64,000 nt of DNA from NCBI RefSeq assembly GCF_030123065.1, contig NZ_CP126093.1, forward strand, positions 5,648,001 through 5,712,000, in the 5' to 3' direction. The translations under genes were made by a program, and so were the position numbers. Below, one piece after another: positions 34,382 to 44,493 of the stretch (positions are counted from its first letter, which is position 1; the number at the start of each line of letters is the position of its first letter). The notes beneath the pieces were generated by a model. It saw nothing but the letters and a program-made list of their open reading frames with translations. It ran no database searches and had not been told where the DNA came from. This DNA is from Neobacillus sp. DY30. Its GTDB lineage: Bacteria > Bacillota > Bacilli > Bacillales > Cytobacillaceae.

Positions 34382-35494
34382 CTATTTTTGATCAGATAAA
34401 CCAAGAGCCTGTGCGGTTTCTTTGTCTACCGTACGCTTACCAGTCACACTTGATCGAGAAGAGAATAATCCAAATTGATGATCATCATAGCCCCAAAATG
34501 CCCACCCGATATTATATTTTTCTACCGTGGTTCGAACATCCCTGATCCAAGCATTTCTATCTTCTGGTTTTGAATTTTGTTTATATACACCGAATTCATT
34601 CATGATCACTTTTGTTTGATGTTGATCACGCCATTCTGCAACCTGCATAATTTGTTGTTCAATTTTTTGCTGATTCCATTTTTCACTTCCATACCATTTT
34701 AGCATTGACTGTGCCTCTGGTGATAATCCTTGAAGGAGTGATGCAACAATTTCAGGTGAGGCAGGATATGGAATATTTCTTAATTCTTTAATAGCGGCCT
34801 CCTCCCACCATTCCCACCCTTGATGAGTAAACACAAATGGGGCATAGAAATGAAAAACATAAACTAAATGATTATCACTAAAAGGCTCGCTTGATACAAG
34901 TGTTTCCAACTTAGAAAAATTGTTTGAATCAATTAGAAGGGTACGTTTCGTATCATGTTCTCGAACCGCTTTAATGGATTTATCCATAAAATCCCGCCAA
35001 GCGTCATCGTCTGTAAAATTCGGTTCATTAAATAATTCAAAAGATAATTGGTCAGAAGGATACTTTTTTAACTCCTTTGATAATGCACTCCAAAGGGAAT
35101 ATATTTCTTGTTTTGTACTAGGATCATTTTGTTTACCTGTAATTTTTTCTGTTGGATGTAAATCTAACGTTACGGCGAGTCCTTGACTATTATTCATTTC
35201 AATTGCTCGTTTAATTTCCTTCATGTGCTTTAATTGATCGTTTTCATAATCCCAAATATAATCTGGATCAACTGGAATACGAACATACGTATATCCTAGA
35301 TCTTTTAATTGTTTAGCGTCGTTTTCCTTGTAAAATGTATGTGGATCATTACCAAATTGCCAAACAAACCAACCATTAAGATTCATTCCTTTTGAGAAGT
35401 CCATTTGCTTTTCGGTAAGCACAGTGTGTTGACAACTAAAAAGGAGAAATAATAAGAGAAAAAACCAAGCCCATTTTTTATTCCTTTTTATCAT
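34382..35494 (-). CDS. Lipoprotein glycoside hydrolase family 5 (endoglucanase-like)
   Basis: 370 residues. KKWAWFFLLLFLLFSC is a lipoprotein signal with Cys18 near LFSC. The mature protein is a GH5 barrel: GMNLNGWFVWQFGND, YTYVRIPVDPDYIWDYEN, GLAVTLDLHP, SFELFNEPNF (acid/base Glu), LVYVFHFYAP and MNEFGVY (nucleophile Glu). GH5 enzymes cut beta-glucans, mannans and related chains. Position inside the EPS locus and surface anchoring suggest trimming or release of the polymer made here. ATG 35494 has an AGAGGTGAT site; the open frame continues 19 codons upstream without support. Confidence 0.85.
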   Translation of the reverse strand: MIKRNKKWAWFFLLLFLLFSCQHTVLTEKQMDFSKGMNLNGWFVWQFGNDPHTFYKENDAKQLKDLGYTYVRIPVDPDYIWDYENDQLKHMKEIKRAIEMNNSQGLAVTLDLHPTEKITGKQNDPSTKQEIYSLWSALSKELKKYPSDQLSFELFNEPNFTDDDAWRDFMDKSIKAVREHDTKRTLLIDSNNFSKLETLVSSEPFSDNHLVYVFHFYAPFVFTHQGWEWWEEAAIKELRNIPYPASPEIVASLLQGLSPEAQSMLKWYGSEKWNQQKIEQQIMQVAEWRDQHQTKVIMNEFGVYKQNSKPEDRNAWIRDVRTTVEKYNIGWAFWGYDDHQFGLFSSRSSVTGKRTVDKETAQALGLSDQK

Positions 35495-35585
35495 AATCAC
35501 CTCTATAAAAAACGATATACAGTTAGAAAGGATCATTGAGGGAGAGTTCATGATTCACCGTCAATGACCCAAGACCGAATCCATA

Positions 35586-36977
35586 TTACGAGATTACCTT
35601 TGATTTAGATTGTTGAAAATGACCAATAACTTCATCCCAAGTCATATACAATCTTGTAAAGTCTTCATCTGTGATACCCGAACCTGTTTGAACTTCTACA
35701 AACTCTAAATCACTAATCGCAAAAATTCCATGTTTTCTTCCTGCTGGAAGATGAACAATATCCCCTGCTTTAACACGATTGATTGAATCATCTAAAGCTA
35801 GCTCACCCTCACCCTTTACAATCGTCCACACTTCATCTCGTAAATGATGATAATGATAGCTTGAATTTTTTCCTTTATGGATACAAATTCGCTTTGTAAC
35901 CATTTCCTGTCCATTCTCAAATTTTGCATAATCTAATACACGGGACCATCCCCATATCCGTTCTTCATACATTTGTGGATGATTAAAGGAACGGATTAGC
36001 TCTTTAATTTTTGGACTAGATGCTTTATCTGTAACAAGAATCCCATCCGGACTTGCGGCAACTACTACATCTTTGACACCATGAACCGTTATAGGAATAT
36101 CTAATTCATTGACTAAATGTGTATTGAACGTATCGTCACTAATAATCCCTTTACCGATTTGAGTGGTAGCCATTTCTTCTGTTAACGTATTCCATGTTCC
36201 AAGATCTTTCCAATATCCAACATATGGAAGCACAATAAGATGATTTGCTTTTTCAACCACTTCATAATCAAAGCTTATTTTAGCGAGAGATTGATATTGT
36301 CGTTTTAGTTCATCAAAATGAAGCGGCAAGCCTTTTTCGTAAAGTAAATCAATGAGATATTTCAATTTAAATCCGAACACGCCACAATTCCATAATGCAT
36401 TTTTTTCTATTAGTGTTCGTGCCTTTTCTTCGCTTGGTTTTTCGGTAAAATGATTTACTGTTAAATATTCATCTCCTATACCAGCATGTTCTTTTGGAAC
36501 AATATATCCATATTTTGAAGATGGATATGTTGGTTTCACCCCAATTAAAGCAAGATCAGCTTCCGAATGGGCTAATATGTGTTCTAGTTCCTTTACCTTT
36601 TCAAAAAAGTGATCTTCTATATATGGATCTACTGGCAAAACAACAATGACCTCATTTTCTGAAACACTTTCAATCGAGTATAAATAAGAGGCAGCCAATG
36701 CAATCGCTGGAAACGTATCTCGTCTTTCAGGTTCAATAATTAAAGGAACATCCATTCCAATTTGGCTGTATATCATGTCTCTTTGCATTTTTGAAGTGGA
36801 GATTAATGAAGAATCTGCAAGTCCCGCTTTTTTTAACTGTCCCCATACCCTTTGGACCATCGACTGTTTTTCCCCATTTTCTCCTTCAAGCACTTTCAAG
36901 AATTGTTTCGAACGGGTATCATTTGACAACGGCCATAACCGTTTTCCTGAACCACCAGATAATAGTACTAATCTCAT
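35586..36977 (-). CDS. manC: Mannose-1-phosphate guanylyltransferase, ManC type
   Basis: 463 residues. Nucleotidyltransferase domain with LVLLSGGSGKRLWPLSN (GTP-binding loop), RSKQFLKVL, VVLPVDPYIED and FTEKPSEEKA; C-terminal cupin with KICIH-type strand RICIHKGKNSSYHYHHLRDE and KAGDIVHLPAGRKHGI, matching type-II bifunctional ManC/AlgA proteins. Makes GDP-mannose from mannose-1-phosphate and GTP; the cupin may also isomerise mannose-6-phosphate. GDP-mannose feeds Gmd and Fcl encoded at 48914 and 50024. A bidirectional terminator separates it from ugd upstream, so it may have its own promoter. No phosphomannomutase gene was seen in the window. Confidence 0.88.
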   Translation of the reverse strand: MRLVLLSGGSGKRLWPLSNDTRSKQFLKVLEGENGEKQSMVQRVWGQLKKAGLADSSLISTSKMQRDMIYSQIGMDVPLIIEPERRDTFPAIALAASYLYSIESVSENEVIVVLPVDPYIEDHFFEKVKELEHILAHSEADLALIGVKPTYPSSKYGYIVPKEHAGIGDEYLTVNHFTEKPSEEKARTLIEKNALWNCGVFGFKLKYLIDLLYEKGLPLHFDELKRQYQSLAKISFDYEVVEKANHLIVLPYVGYWKDLGTWNTLTEEMATTQIGKGIISDDTFNTHLVNELDIPITVHGVKDVVVAASPDGILVTDKASSPKIKELIRSFNHPQMYEERIWGWSRVLDYAKFENGQEMVTKRICIHKGKNSSYHYHHLRDEVWTIVKGEGELALDDSINRVKAGDIVHLPAGRKHGIFAISDLEFVEVQTGSGITDEDFTRLYMTWDEVIGHFQQSKSKVIS

Positions 36978-36991
36978 GATTTTCCCTCCAT

Positions 36992-37030
36992 AAAAAAATA
37001 GACAGACCGGGAGTTGGTCTGCCTTTTCTT
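36992..37030. terminator. Bidirectional terminator after ugd
   Basis: CAGACC / GGTCTG stem around GGGAGTT, with an A run on the left and TTTTCTTTTTTT on the right. Ends the main EPS operon (leftward). Confidence 0.75.
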
Positions 37031-37112
37031 TTTTTAATTGATTATAATATTGTCACACTTCAGGAGATTGAATATTCGGAAAACCAAGGCTATTTCTTTA
37101 TTCAAAAATCAC

Positions 37113-38432
37113 TTATAAAAGTGACATTTCTAAACTGTTTATCGTTTCTCTTCCAATTGAGTCATAAATGATTTTTGCATTTTTTACACTGATCAAATCA
37201 TAGCAGTTTCTTCCATCCACAACGATCGGATTTTTCATCAACTTACTATAGTTATTTAAATCAAAGTTTTTAACTTCTTCCCATTCAGTAAATATAAAAC
37301 AAATGTCAGCATCCTTAATCGTTTCTTCGATGGAATGGCAGTAAGCAATGCCGTTTGGATATACCTTTTTAAAATTATCAATCCCCACAGGATCCCAAGC
37401 CCTTACATTTGCGCCATCATCCATCATAATCGGAATATTCACTAGCGAAGGCGCTTCTCTTAAATCATCCGTTCCTGGCTTGAAGGTTAAACCAAGGACC
37501 GCTACATTCAATCCTTTTAAACGATCATAATATTTGCGGGATTTTTTGAACAATTTAAGTTTTTGATTTTCATTTACATCAATCGCTGCTTTTACAGTCT
37601 TTAATTCATAGTCATGGAAATTTGCCAGCCAATGCAATGCTTTTGTATCTTTAGGGAAACAAGACCCTCCATATCCGATGCCAGCATTTAAGAATCGGTT
37701 GCCAATCCGCGGATCATAGCCCATGCCATGTGCGACATCTTCTATATTCGCACCAATAATTTCGCAAAGATTTGCAATTTCATTGATAAAAGATATCTTA
37801 AGAGCTAGAAAATCATTGGAGGCATATTTAATCATTTCAGCACTTTTTCTATTTGTCACCACAACTGGCGCATGAAAATTTCGATAAACTTCTTTTAATA
37901 TGTTGCTAGCCATTTCATCTTCGACGCCAATCACAATCCTTGATGCATGTAAGGTATCCCTGACAGCCGTACCTTGTGACAAAAATTCCGGATTTGAAGC
38001 AACATATACCTTTACATCATTTGCTAAATGGGATTTAATCAAATCTTCAATTTTATCATTCGTGCCAATCGGGACGGTTGATTTAACCACCACGACACAA
38101 TCTTTTTCAATACTTTCAGCAATTTGTTCAGCTACTTCATAAACATAACTTAAATTGGCCGAACCGTCCCGCTTTTCTGGCGTTCCAACACCAATGAAAA
38201 TGACATCTGCCTCTTTATAAGCTTCTTTATAATCGGTCGTGAAATCCAATCGTTCTCTATTATGAGCCATTAATTCTTCAATGCCCGGCTCATAGATGGG
38301 GGAAATTCCCGACTTCATTAAAGCAATCTTCGTATCGTCGACATCTACACATGTAACAGAATGGCCGTGTTTTGCCAGACATACCCCTGTGACTAAGCCT
38401 ACATATCCAGTTCCAGCTACTGCTATTTTCAT
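37113..38432 (-). CDS. ugd: UDP-glucose 6-dehydrogenase
   Basis: 439 residues. Rossmann NAD site IAVAGTGYVGLVTGVCLAKH, the KSTVPIGTND segment, the catalytic Cys in GIGYGGSCFPKDTKAL, and the C-terminal UDP-binding domain LGLTFKPGTDDLREAPS. Oxidises UDP-glucose twice to UDP-glucuronate. The preceding epimerase gene overlaps its start by 4 bp (ATGA type), so both are translated together. With GalU (51678) and the epimerase it forms a route from glucose-1-phosphate to UDP-glucuronate and UDP-galacturonate. Confidence 0.93.
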   Translation of the reverse strand: MKIAVAGTGYVGLVTGVCLAKHGHSVTCVDVDDTKIALMKSGISPIYEPGIEELMAHNRERLDFTTDYKEAYKEADVIFIGVGTPEKRDGSANLSYVYEVAEQIAESIEKDCVVVVKSTVPIGTNDKIEDLIKSHLANDVKVYVASNPEFLSQGTAVRDTLHASRIVIGVEDEMASNILKEVYRNFHAPVVVTNRKSAEMIKYASNDFLALKISFINEIANLCEIIGANIEDVAHGMGYDPRIGNRFLNAGIGYGGSCFPKDTKALHWLANFHDYELKTVKAAIDVNENQKLKLFKKSRKYYDRLKGLNVAVLGLTFKPGTDDLREAPSLVNIPIMMDDGANVRAWDPVGIDNFKKVYPNGIAYCHSIEETIKDADICFIFTEWEEVKNFDLNNYSKLMKNPIVVDGRNCYDLISVKNAKIIYDSIGRETINSLEMSLL

Positions 38433-39511
38433 ATTTGTACCGCCTTCACTCCGGATTCCAGATAATATTCCTTATACCACTTCGCAAATCGACTAAGACC
38501 TACTTCAAGACTAGTACTAGGTTTGAAACCAAAATCGTTCACAAGTTCATCTACATCTGCATACGTTTGGTAAACATCACCAGACTGCATAGGAAGAAGT
38601 TCTTTCACAGCAGGTTGATCAATAATCCCCTCTTTCATCAAACACTTCTCAAGGGTCTCCACAAAGTTTAACAAGCTTTCCGGCTGATTATTACCAATAT
38701 TGTAAACCTTATACTTCACACCATCTTCATTTGCATTTGGAGTTTTTCCCATCACATTTATGACGCCGGTCACAATATCATCCACATAAGTGAAGTCTCG
38801 CATCATGTCCCCATAATTATAAATTTGGATTTTTTCTCCTTTTACAAGTTTATTGGTAAACCCAAAGTATGCCATATCCGGTCTGCCCATTGGACCGTAA
38901 ACGGTAAAGAAACGTAAACCGGTAGAAGGAATACCATATAGATTAGAATACGAATGGGCTAACAGTTCATTAGACTTCTTTGTGGCTGCATACAAGGACA
39001 CAGGATTATCCACTTTGTCATCCGTAGCATACGGTACCTTTTTATTGGATCCATATACAGAGGAAGAGGATGCATACACAAGATGCTCAACCCCTTTTGC
39101 TCCATTTTCATAGGAATGGCGGCATGCTTCAAGGATATTGAAGAAACCAATTAGGTTCGATTCAATATAGGATAACGGATTTGTAATACTATAACGAACA
39201 CCTGCCTGTGCAGCAAGGTTTACCACGATATTCGGCCGGTACTGTTCAAAAATAGAATCAATGAGCGGTTTGTCTGTTAGCGAACCTTTAATAAAAGTGA
39301 AGTTACCTTTCGATTCATCCGCTGCGATTTCTTTCAACAGGGACAACCTCGTTTCTTTTAAGGAAACATCGTAATAGTCATTCATATTATCAAGACCGAT
39401 AATGGACACCGTGTCATCATTTGTTTCTAAAATCTGTTTAGCCAGGTAAAAACCGATAAAACCAGCCGCGCCAGTAATGAAAATTGATTTATTCTGAAAT
39501 TTGATCGTCAT
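38429..39511 (-). CDS. NAD-dependent epimerase, UDP-glucuronate 4-epimerase type
   Basis: 360 residues of the extended short-chain dehydrogenase family. FITGAAGFIGFYLAKQILE binds NAD; the catalytic triad is seen as ASSSSVYG and YAATKK. The segment RFFTVYGPMGRPDMAYFGFT and INPL-like SITNPLSYIESNLIGFFNIL are typical of UDP-glucuronate 4-epimerases (CapI/GAE group). Would convert UDP-glucuronate from Ugd into UDP-galacturonate. Overlaps ugd by 4 bp and follows the ATP-grasp gene by 2 bp. Confidence 0.88.
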   Translation of the reverse strand: MTIKFQNKSIFITGAAGFIGFYLAKQILETNDDTVSIIGLDNMNDYYDVSLKETRLSLLKEIAADESKGNFTFIKGSLTDKPLIDSIFEQYRPNIVVNLAAQAGVRYSITNPLSYIESNLIGFFNILEACRHSYENGAKGVEHLVYASSSSVYGSNKKVPYATDDKVDNPVSLYAATKKSNELLAHSYSNLYGIPSTGLRFFTVYGPMGRPDMAYFGFTNKLVKGEKIQIYNYGDMMRDFTYVDDIVTGVINVMGKTPNANEDGVKYKVYNIGNNQPESLLNFVETLEKCLMKEGIIDQPAVKELLPMQSGDVYQTYADVDELVNDFGFKPSTSLEVGLSRFAKWYKEYYLESGVKAVQI

Positions 39512-39513
39512 AT

Positions 39514-40443
39514 TTACATCACCCTTTTAATAGTTGGTTTGTTTGGTAATTCAAGTAATCTTCCAATTTGCAAATCGTATTCTGGAGGTTGTATGGGAAT
39601 AAATCCGCTCGTAGGTGAAAAGGTTAATTCAGAGAAATATACTCTTCCATTAATTTCATATAAGTCAACGCGCAAAAAGGAATGTCCCTGTGATAGCTCC
39701 TCTGCGAACGATTTCATCAGTTCTAAATTTAACGGCTGAGGAGGAATTTTATGGATTCGTAAAAAATCGCTCCTCTCGAATGGCAGACGTTCCCAATCTA
39801 ACGTTAAAAAAGCCATAGATGCCGTACTGTGTTTCTCCATACCTTCGGATAACTGTACGAATTCTGGCTTTCCATTAAAACAATAAAACTTATAATCTTT
39901 TAAGACGACGGATGAAGGATCTTCCATGTACGTTTCGGCGATCACTCTTGGTTTTACATTTTTATACGGCCATTCCCGCCCATTATAAAAATAGTTTCTT
40001 TTCAAACAACGATTGATTTTTTCACGAGCTGCCTCTTTATCAAAATTCTTTTTATCTCTGCAAATGACTAAGCCGCCGCAATCATGTGTACATTTTAAAA
40101 CAAACTGGTTTGGCAGCATTTCAATATTTATCTCATCAAAAGAATCCCACACCCCATAAGTAGGAATGATATATTCTGATCCGATTCTGTTCGCAACATA
40201 TTCTTTCGCTTCATACTTATCGACCATTTGTATATATTTAGGATGCCGGTCATAAAGTTTAAGCCATTGGAGTTTCTCGTTAAATGTTTTTGGGCTTTTC
40301 AATTCTAGCTTTTTTTTCATTCTAGAAAGATACATTATATTCAGGTAGACATTATCTGGGAGCCAATTCAAGTATCCTTTCCAATTAGCCCATAAAACCA
40401 CAGTTTCTGGTTTTTTGATAACTTTGCTAATTTTCTTTAACAA
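39514..40443 (-). CDS. TupA-like ATP-grasp protein of polysaccharide loci
   Basis: 309 residues. Opening SPKTFNEKLQWLKLYDRHP then MVDKYEAKEYVANRIGSEYIIP, LPNQFVLKCTHDCGGLVICRDK and PRVIAETYMED are the signature of the TupA-like ATP-grasp family, named after the teichuronopeptide protein of alkaliphilic Bacillus. These proteins are thought to attach amino acids or peptides to uronic acid-containing polymers through an amide bond. That fits a locus making UDP-glucuronate and carrying an AsnB-like protein. Overlaps the flippase gene by 17 bp. Confidence 0.8.
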   Translation of the reverse strand: MLKKISKVIKKPETVVLWANWKGYLNWLPDNVYLNIMYLSRMKKKLELKSPKTFNEKLQWLKLYDRHPKYIQMVDKYEAKEYVANRIGSEYIIPTYGVWDSFDEINIEMLPNQFVLKCTHDCGGLVICRDKKNFDKEAAREKINRCLKRNYFYNGREWPYKNVKPRVIAETYMEDPSSVVLKDYKFYCFNGKPEFVQLSEGMEKHSTASMAFLTLDWERLPFERSDFLRIHKIPPQPLNLELMKSFAEELSQGHSFLRVDLYEINGRVYFSELTFSPTSGFIPIQPPEYDLQIGRLLELPNKPTIKRVM

Positions 40444-41929
40444 TCGTTTCGCCTTCCTTCATTTTTCGTATATGTACCTTAGAATCTTTCCTTACCATTT
40501 TCATGAGCATTTCACTTAAATACATAAAACTATCAAGTTTAAACAGATAGGAAAACCCGACATATATGATTCCACCAGATAAAACTTGCAATCCCAGTGT
40601 CACGATAGCTGGAAGTGAGAGCCAAGAAATCGTATAAATCATCCCTCCCATTGCAATGGATAATAATAACGGTGGTGCAATATCACGAAATTGCTCTGCC
40701 ATGGAATAATTGATCAACTTTTTATTCGGAATCATGTTGATGATCATTGAAATACCTGCAAAAACAGCATTTGATATCGCAATTGCATATACATTTATGT
40801 GCATGGTTAACAAAAGCATCGATACACCGATTACCTTTTTCAAGATTTCCAAATTCATTAATAAGTCACTTCGCCCTAAAGCCTTAATCGCTTGCCAGTT
40901 TGCCGTTTGCATGGGTTGAAATAACCAATAAATGCAGCAAATCTGTAAAAACGGGACAACAAACAACCACTTTTCAGTCAATAAAACCAGAATGAGGGGA
41001 TTCGCCACACTCATAAGTCCCACCATAAGCGGAAAAATGAAATAGGCAGTAATTTTCATCGATCTTCTTGTTACGGTTTTTAAACGGCTAATATCGTCAT
41101 TGACCTCTGCCATCGCTGGAAATACGACTTTAGCAATCGCTGAATTTATATTCGTAATAATAAGACTGGGGAACTGATTGCCTCGATTGTAATAGGCCAA
41201 ATCAGCCATTGTATAAACCTTACCAATGGTTAGACTTCTTAACTCGTTATATCCGATATTAATAAAATCGGCAGTAACAAGTTTCCATCCAAATCCCATA
41301 AGTTCCTTAGCAGACTGTGAAGAAAATAATAGTCTAGGTCTCCACTGAACAGTATAAAAAAGCACGATTGTTCCAACTATTGTATTAATGAGGTTTTGAG
41401 CTACTAATGCCCATACGCCGAATCCATTATATGCCATGATAATGCCAATTACCCCAGACACCAATGTGCCGCCCAAGTTCGAAAAAAAGAATTTTTTGAA
41501 CATCATTTTTTTCGACACATATGCCTGCTGAATTGTATTAAAGGACGAAACGGGAATGATTAATGCCAGGATTCGTAATATCCATACTAAATCAGCGTTG
41601 TCATAAAACTTTGCTATTAATGGTGCTGTAAAAAATAGAATGATATAAATAAAAATCGACATGACAAAACTGCAATAAAAGATCGTAGAAAAATCTGTTT
41701 CATCTGCATTCTTTTTTTGAATTAATGATTCACTAATTCCGTTTGTGACGAATACGCTAGCTAAATTAATAAACACCAGAATTAAAGCTACTAAACCATA
41801 TTCACTAGGCATAAGCAGACGTGCTAAAATGATCGATAAAGCAAAAGAAACACCTTGTGTCATAAATCGCTCACCAAATGACCATAACAACCCAGATACA
41901 ACTTTTTTCTTCAGATTTTTTTCTTCCAT
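40427..41929 (-). CDS. Polysaccharide flippase, Wzx/MOP superfamily
   Basis: 500-residue membrane protein with about 12-14 hydrophobic segments and the PST-type start KKVVSGLLWSFGERFMTQGV, ILARLLMPSEYGLVALILVF. Further marks are LIQKKNADETDFSTIFY and AYYNRGNQFPSLIITNI. Moves undecaprenyl-linked repeat units to the outer face for polymerisation. Lies between a glycosyltransferase and the ATP-grasp gene in the EPS operon. Confidence 0.9.
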   Translation of the reverse strand: MEEKNLKKKVVSGLLWSFGERFMTQGVSFALSIILARLLMPSEYGLVALILVFINLASVFVTNGISESLIQKKNADETDFSTIFYCSFVMSIFIYIILFFTAPLIAKFYDNADLVWILRILALIIPVSSFNTIQQAYVSKKMMFKKFFFSNLGGTLVSGVIGIIMAYNGFGVWALVAQNLINTIVGTIVLFYTVQWRPRLLFSSQSAKELMGFGWKLVTADFINIGYNELRSLTIGKVYTMADLAYYNRGNQFPSLIITNINSAIAKVVFPAMAEVNDDISRLKTVTRRSMKITAYFIFPLMVGLMSVANPLILVLLTEKWLFVVPFLQICCIYWLFQPMQTANWQAIKALGRSDLLMNLEILKKVIGVSMLLLTMHINVYAIAISNAVFAGISMIINMIPNKKLINYSMAEQFRDIAPPLLLSIAMGGMIYTISWLSLPAIVTLGLQVLSGGIIYVGFSYLFKLDSFMYLSEMLMKMVRKDSKVHIRKMKEGETIVKEN

Positions 41930-41948
41930 AATGACCTCTCAAACACCC

Positions 41949-43118
41949 TTACATATGTTCAAGGGCATTATGGATTTTTCCTGCCCAATTTCTATAGTCG
42001 AATTTATTCTTCGCACATTCTCTTGCTTTTAAAGATAAATCCACTATTTCTGCCTGCGTCATAGAAAGGGCTTGACGTATTTTCTCTAAGCATAAATCGA
42101 TGTCACATCCATCAAAGATTAAACTATTTACATTGTCTTCTAAATAATATTTCGTATAGTCACCTACACGTGATACGATTGGAATCACACCATAGCACAT
42201 GACTTCCGGTACTTTACTAGGAAAATTCGCTAAGGTCATTTGGTTTTCTTCTCTAGCCAACATCAAAAAATGCATCGACTGATATAATTCAATCAATTCT
42301 TCATAATGCATCCATTTATGCACGATAAGCATATCTTTTAGACGATCATATTCTTGTGGAGACAATAGATTTTTAATTTTCTCTTCCTTAATCCCGCATA
42401 AATTTAATTCCACTCGTTCCCTTTCTTGAACAGTTAGTTGGCTAAAGCTTTTCAGAACGACCTCAATCGCATCTTTCATTAATCCATTACCTGGAAAGAT
42501 AAACTTAATTTTATTAAATGCTTTTTCTCCAACCGGGTATTCAAGTGTATCCGCCATAATCGGTAAGCACATGCTTTTGCTCTTGTCTCCAATGAGATGC
42601 GTTTCTATATAGGAAGAAATCGGGAAAATTAAGTCATGTTGTAGTAAAAAGCGGTCTAAATAAGTTTTGTACCTTTTTTCTTTCTGCTTTTTCTCAAAAT
42701 AGCTGCTGGTGACCCATTCAGCAACAACATGTACTGATTTAAAGCCAATCTTTCTCTTATATTTTATAACCTCACGATTCACGCCTAAGTCTCCAGAATA
42801 TACCAACACAATATCTTCTTTTGTAACCCTATACTTCTTTAAGAGATTAACGAAGATATGCCCCTGAAGATAGTCAAATTGTAAGCGCCGTAAAAGTCTT
42901 ATATTCGTTATTTTGTATGGAATGATCTTCAGTCCCTTATAAGAAAGATGACCCTCTTGAATTTGGAGTCTAAATTCATCATTTATATTTGAAATTATAT
43001 ACACATCATATTCTGCCTCTTTCAATGCCTGACCCAAATATTGCATATAATTAGCCTTTGCTGATCCCCGAGGGAAACTTGAATATCCTCCAAAAACAAA
43101 AATTCTTTTCTTCACCAA
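41949..43118 (-). CDS. Glycosyltransferase, GT4-like (1)
   Basis: 389 residues, GT-B fold. N-terminal RIFVFGGYSSFPRGSAKANY domain binds the acceptor; the C-terminal domain has IKFIFPGNGLMKDAIEVVL, the HKWMHYEELIELYQSMHFLM segment and KVPEVMCYGVIPIVSRVGDY, where the donor nucleotide sugar binds. An EX7E-type pattern is only weakly visible. One of five sugar-adding enzymes of the EPS operon; donor unknown. Confidence 0.8.
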   Translation of the reverse strand: MVKKRIFVFGGYSSFPRGSAKANYMQYLGQALKEAEYDVYIISNINDEFRLQIQEGHLSYKGLKIIPYKITNIRLLRRLQFDYLQGHIFVNLLKKYRVTKEDIVLVYSGDLGVNREVIKYKRKIGFKSVHVVAEWVTSSYFEKKQKEKRYKTYLDRFLLQHDLIFPISSYIETHLIGDKSKSMCLPIMADTLEYPVGEKAFNKIKFIFPGNGLMKDAIEVVLKSFSQLTVQERERVELNLCGIKEEKIKNLLSPQEYDRLKDMLIVHKWMHYEELIELYQSMHFLMLAREENQMTLANFPSKVPEVMCYGVIPIVSRVGDYTKYYLEDNVNSLIFDGCDIDLCLEKIRQALSMTQAEIVDLSLKARECAKNKFDYRNWAGKIHNALEHM

Positions 43119-43128
43119 AATTCCCCCA

Positions 43129-44427
43129 CTAACTAATCAATTTATTCACTTTACTTCCCTTCAAATTTTTGCTTATTGTTCGAGTGTTATCGTTGTTTAT
43201 GGCAATTTTTCTAGATTCCTTCACCATTTTATGTGCTCTTCCAATGAAAATAAATACGAATAGTGTACACAGATTCCACCCTAATTTATAGTAGACCGAT
43301 AATCCGCCTAAGGCTGCCAAAAAGAAGATACTCATTAATCGGCACCCGAAAATAAAAGCTATTTCCTCTCGATTTAAACTGCCTCTTTTTATTTTTCTAA
43401 ATAAGCCGCTGATCACACCAAGCAAACAAAGAATCGGCACCGTTCCATAATGAAACATCAGATAAATAAATTGATTATCAAAATACTTATAGTTGGGATT
43501 ACCTAGAAAACTATAACCAGCACGTATTCCGTTACCCCACAGTAAACTAAGTGGACTAACTTGCGAAAAGAAAGTTTCGTACTGTCCAAATCTCGTATCT
43601 TCACCGATACGGTTAAAAAGAGCTCCAGTAATATTTGGAAATAAGACGATAATGGCGATAAAAACGAGCACAACAATACAAACAGACAATATTTTCTTAA
43701 AGAAACTATGTTTACCTGGGTTAAGAGCCATGATGGAATAGAGGACGAAAACCCCCTGAATAACCCAACTTCTGGAACGGAGTAGAAAAGCACAAATCAA
43801 TAAACATATGCCCAAAATATATTTGAAAGACTTGTGGGTACTTTTTTGACCAGACATTCCTAATGCATAACACCAATAAGCACTGATTAGCACCGAAAAC
43901 ATTTCTTTACTTGGTGATAATCGCGTCTCAACTGAAATCCCATATTGTAAAATAAATGAAATACTATTCCATAGAATTAGTACAACCATTAGGATGATCA
44001 GATATGGGACAACTTTTTTTGCACTTTCAAAAACAGTCTTATCATAACCAAGTAAATAAAATAACGGGATTAAACTTAGATTTATCGAAAGGTCACTTAG
44101 AAATATCTCTTGCAAACTAGCTTCAAAAATTGAATTGATCAACCAAATAAAAAATACTAGTAGACTAAAAGGAATAAACAAATTAATTTTGCCTTTTTGT
44201 TGATTACTAACGATACAAAAGGCTAATAACATATACAGTAAAAGGATGGCCAGATTGAAGCTTGCTGATGATAATGAAGAGTAATGAAATTGATAAGCGT
44301 AGGCATCCGAACCATCAGAACTCCAAAAACCCGTAATCCCCGGTAAAATTAAATGAATAAGCATTAGCAATATGATGCTATTTAGTAGCAATCCTTTTAT
44401 ATTAATTCTCAACTCATTTAGATTCAT
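43129..44427 (-). CDS. Wzy-like EPS polymerase (2)
   Basis: 432 residues with about 11 hydrophobic segments and no catalytic signature outside the membrane. The large loop before the last segments contains RIGEDTRFGQYETFFSQVSP then LWGNGIRAGYSFLGNPNYKY and FIYLMFHYGTVPILCLLG, the general design of Wzy polymerases. Placed between two glycosyltransferase genes near wzx, it is the better candidate for the polymerase of this operon; the protein at 32735 is the alternative. Confidence 0.7.
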   Translation of the reverse strand: MNLNELRINIKGLLLNSIILLMLIHLILPGITGFWSSDGSDAYAYQFHYSSLSSASFNLAILLLYMLLAFCIVSNQQKGKINLFIPFSLLVFFIWLINSIFEASLQEIFLSDLSINLSLIPLFYLLGYDKTVFESAKKVVPYLIILMVVLILWNSISFILQYGISVETRLSPSKEMFSVLISAYWCYALGMSGQKSTHKSFKYILGICLLICAFLLRSRSWVIQGVFVLYSIMALNPGKHSFFKKILSVCIVVLVFIAIIVLFPNITGALFNRIGEDTRFGQYETFFSQVSPLSLLWGNGIRAGYSFLGNPNYKYFDNQFIYLMFHYGTVPILCLLGVISGLFRKIKRGSLNREEIAFIFGCRLMSIFFLAALGGLSVYYKLGWNLCTLFVFIFIGRAHKMVKESRKIAINNDNTRTISKNLKGSKVNKLIS

Positions 44428-44493
44428 CGTTTTACCCCTAGTAGCGAACCCAATGGTTCATCCTGTCGCTTAAAATTTTCCATTGGCTTCTGA

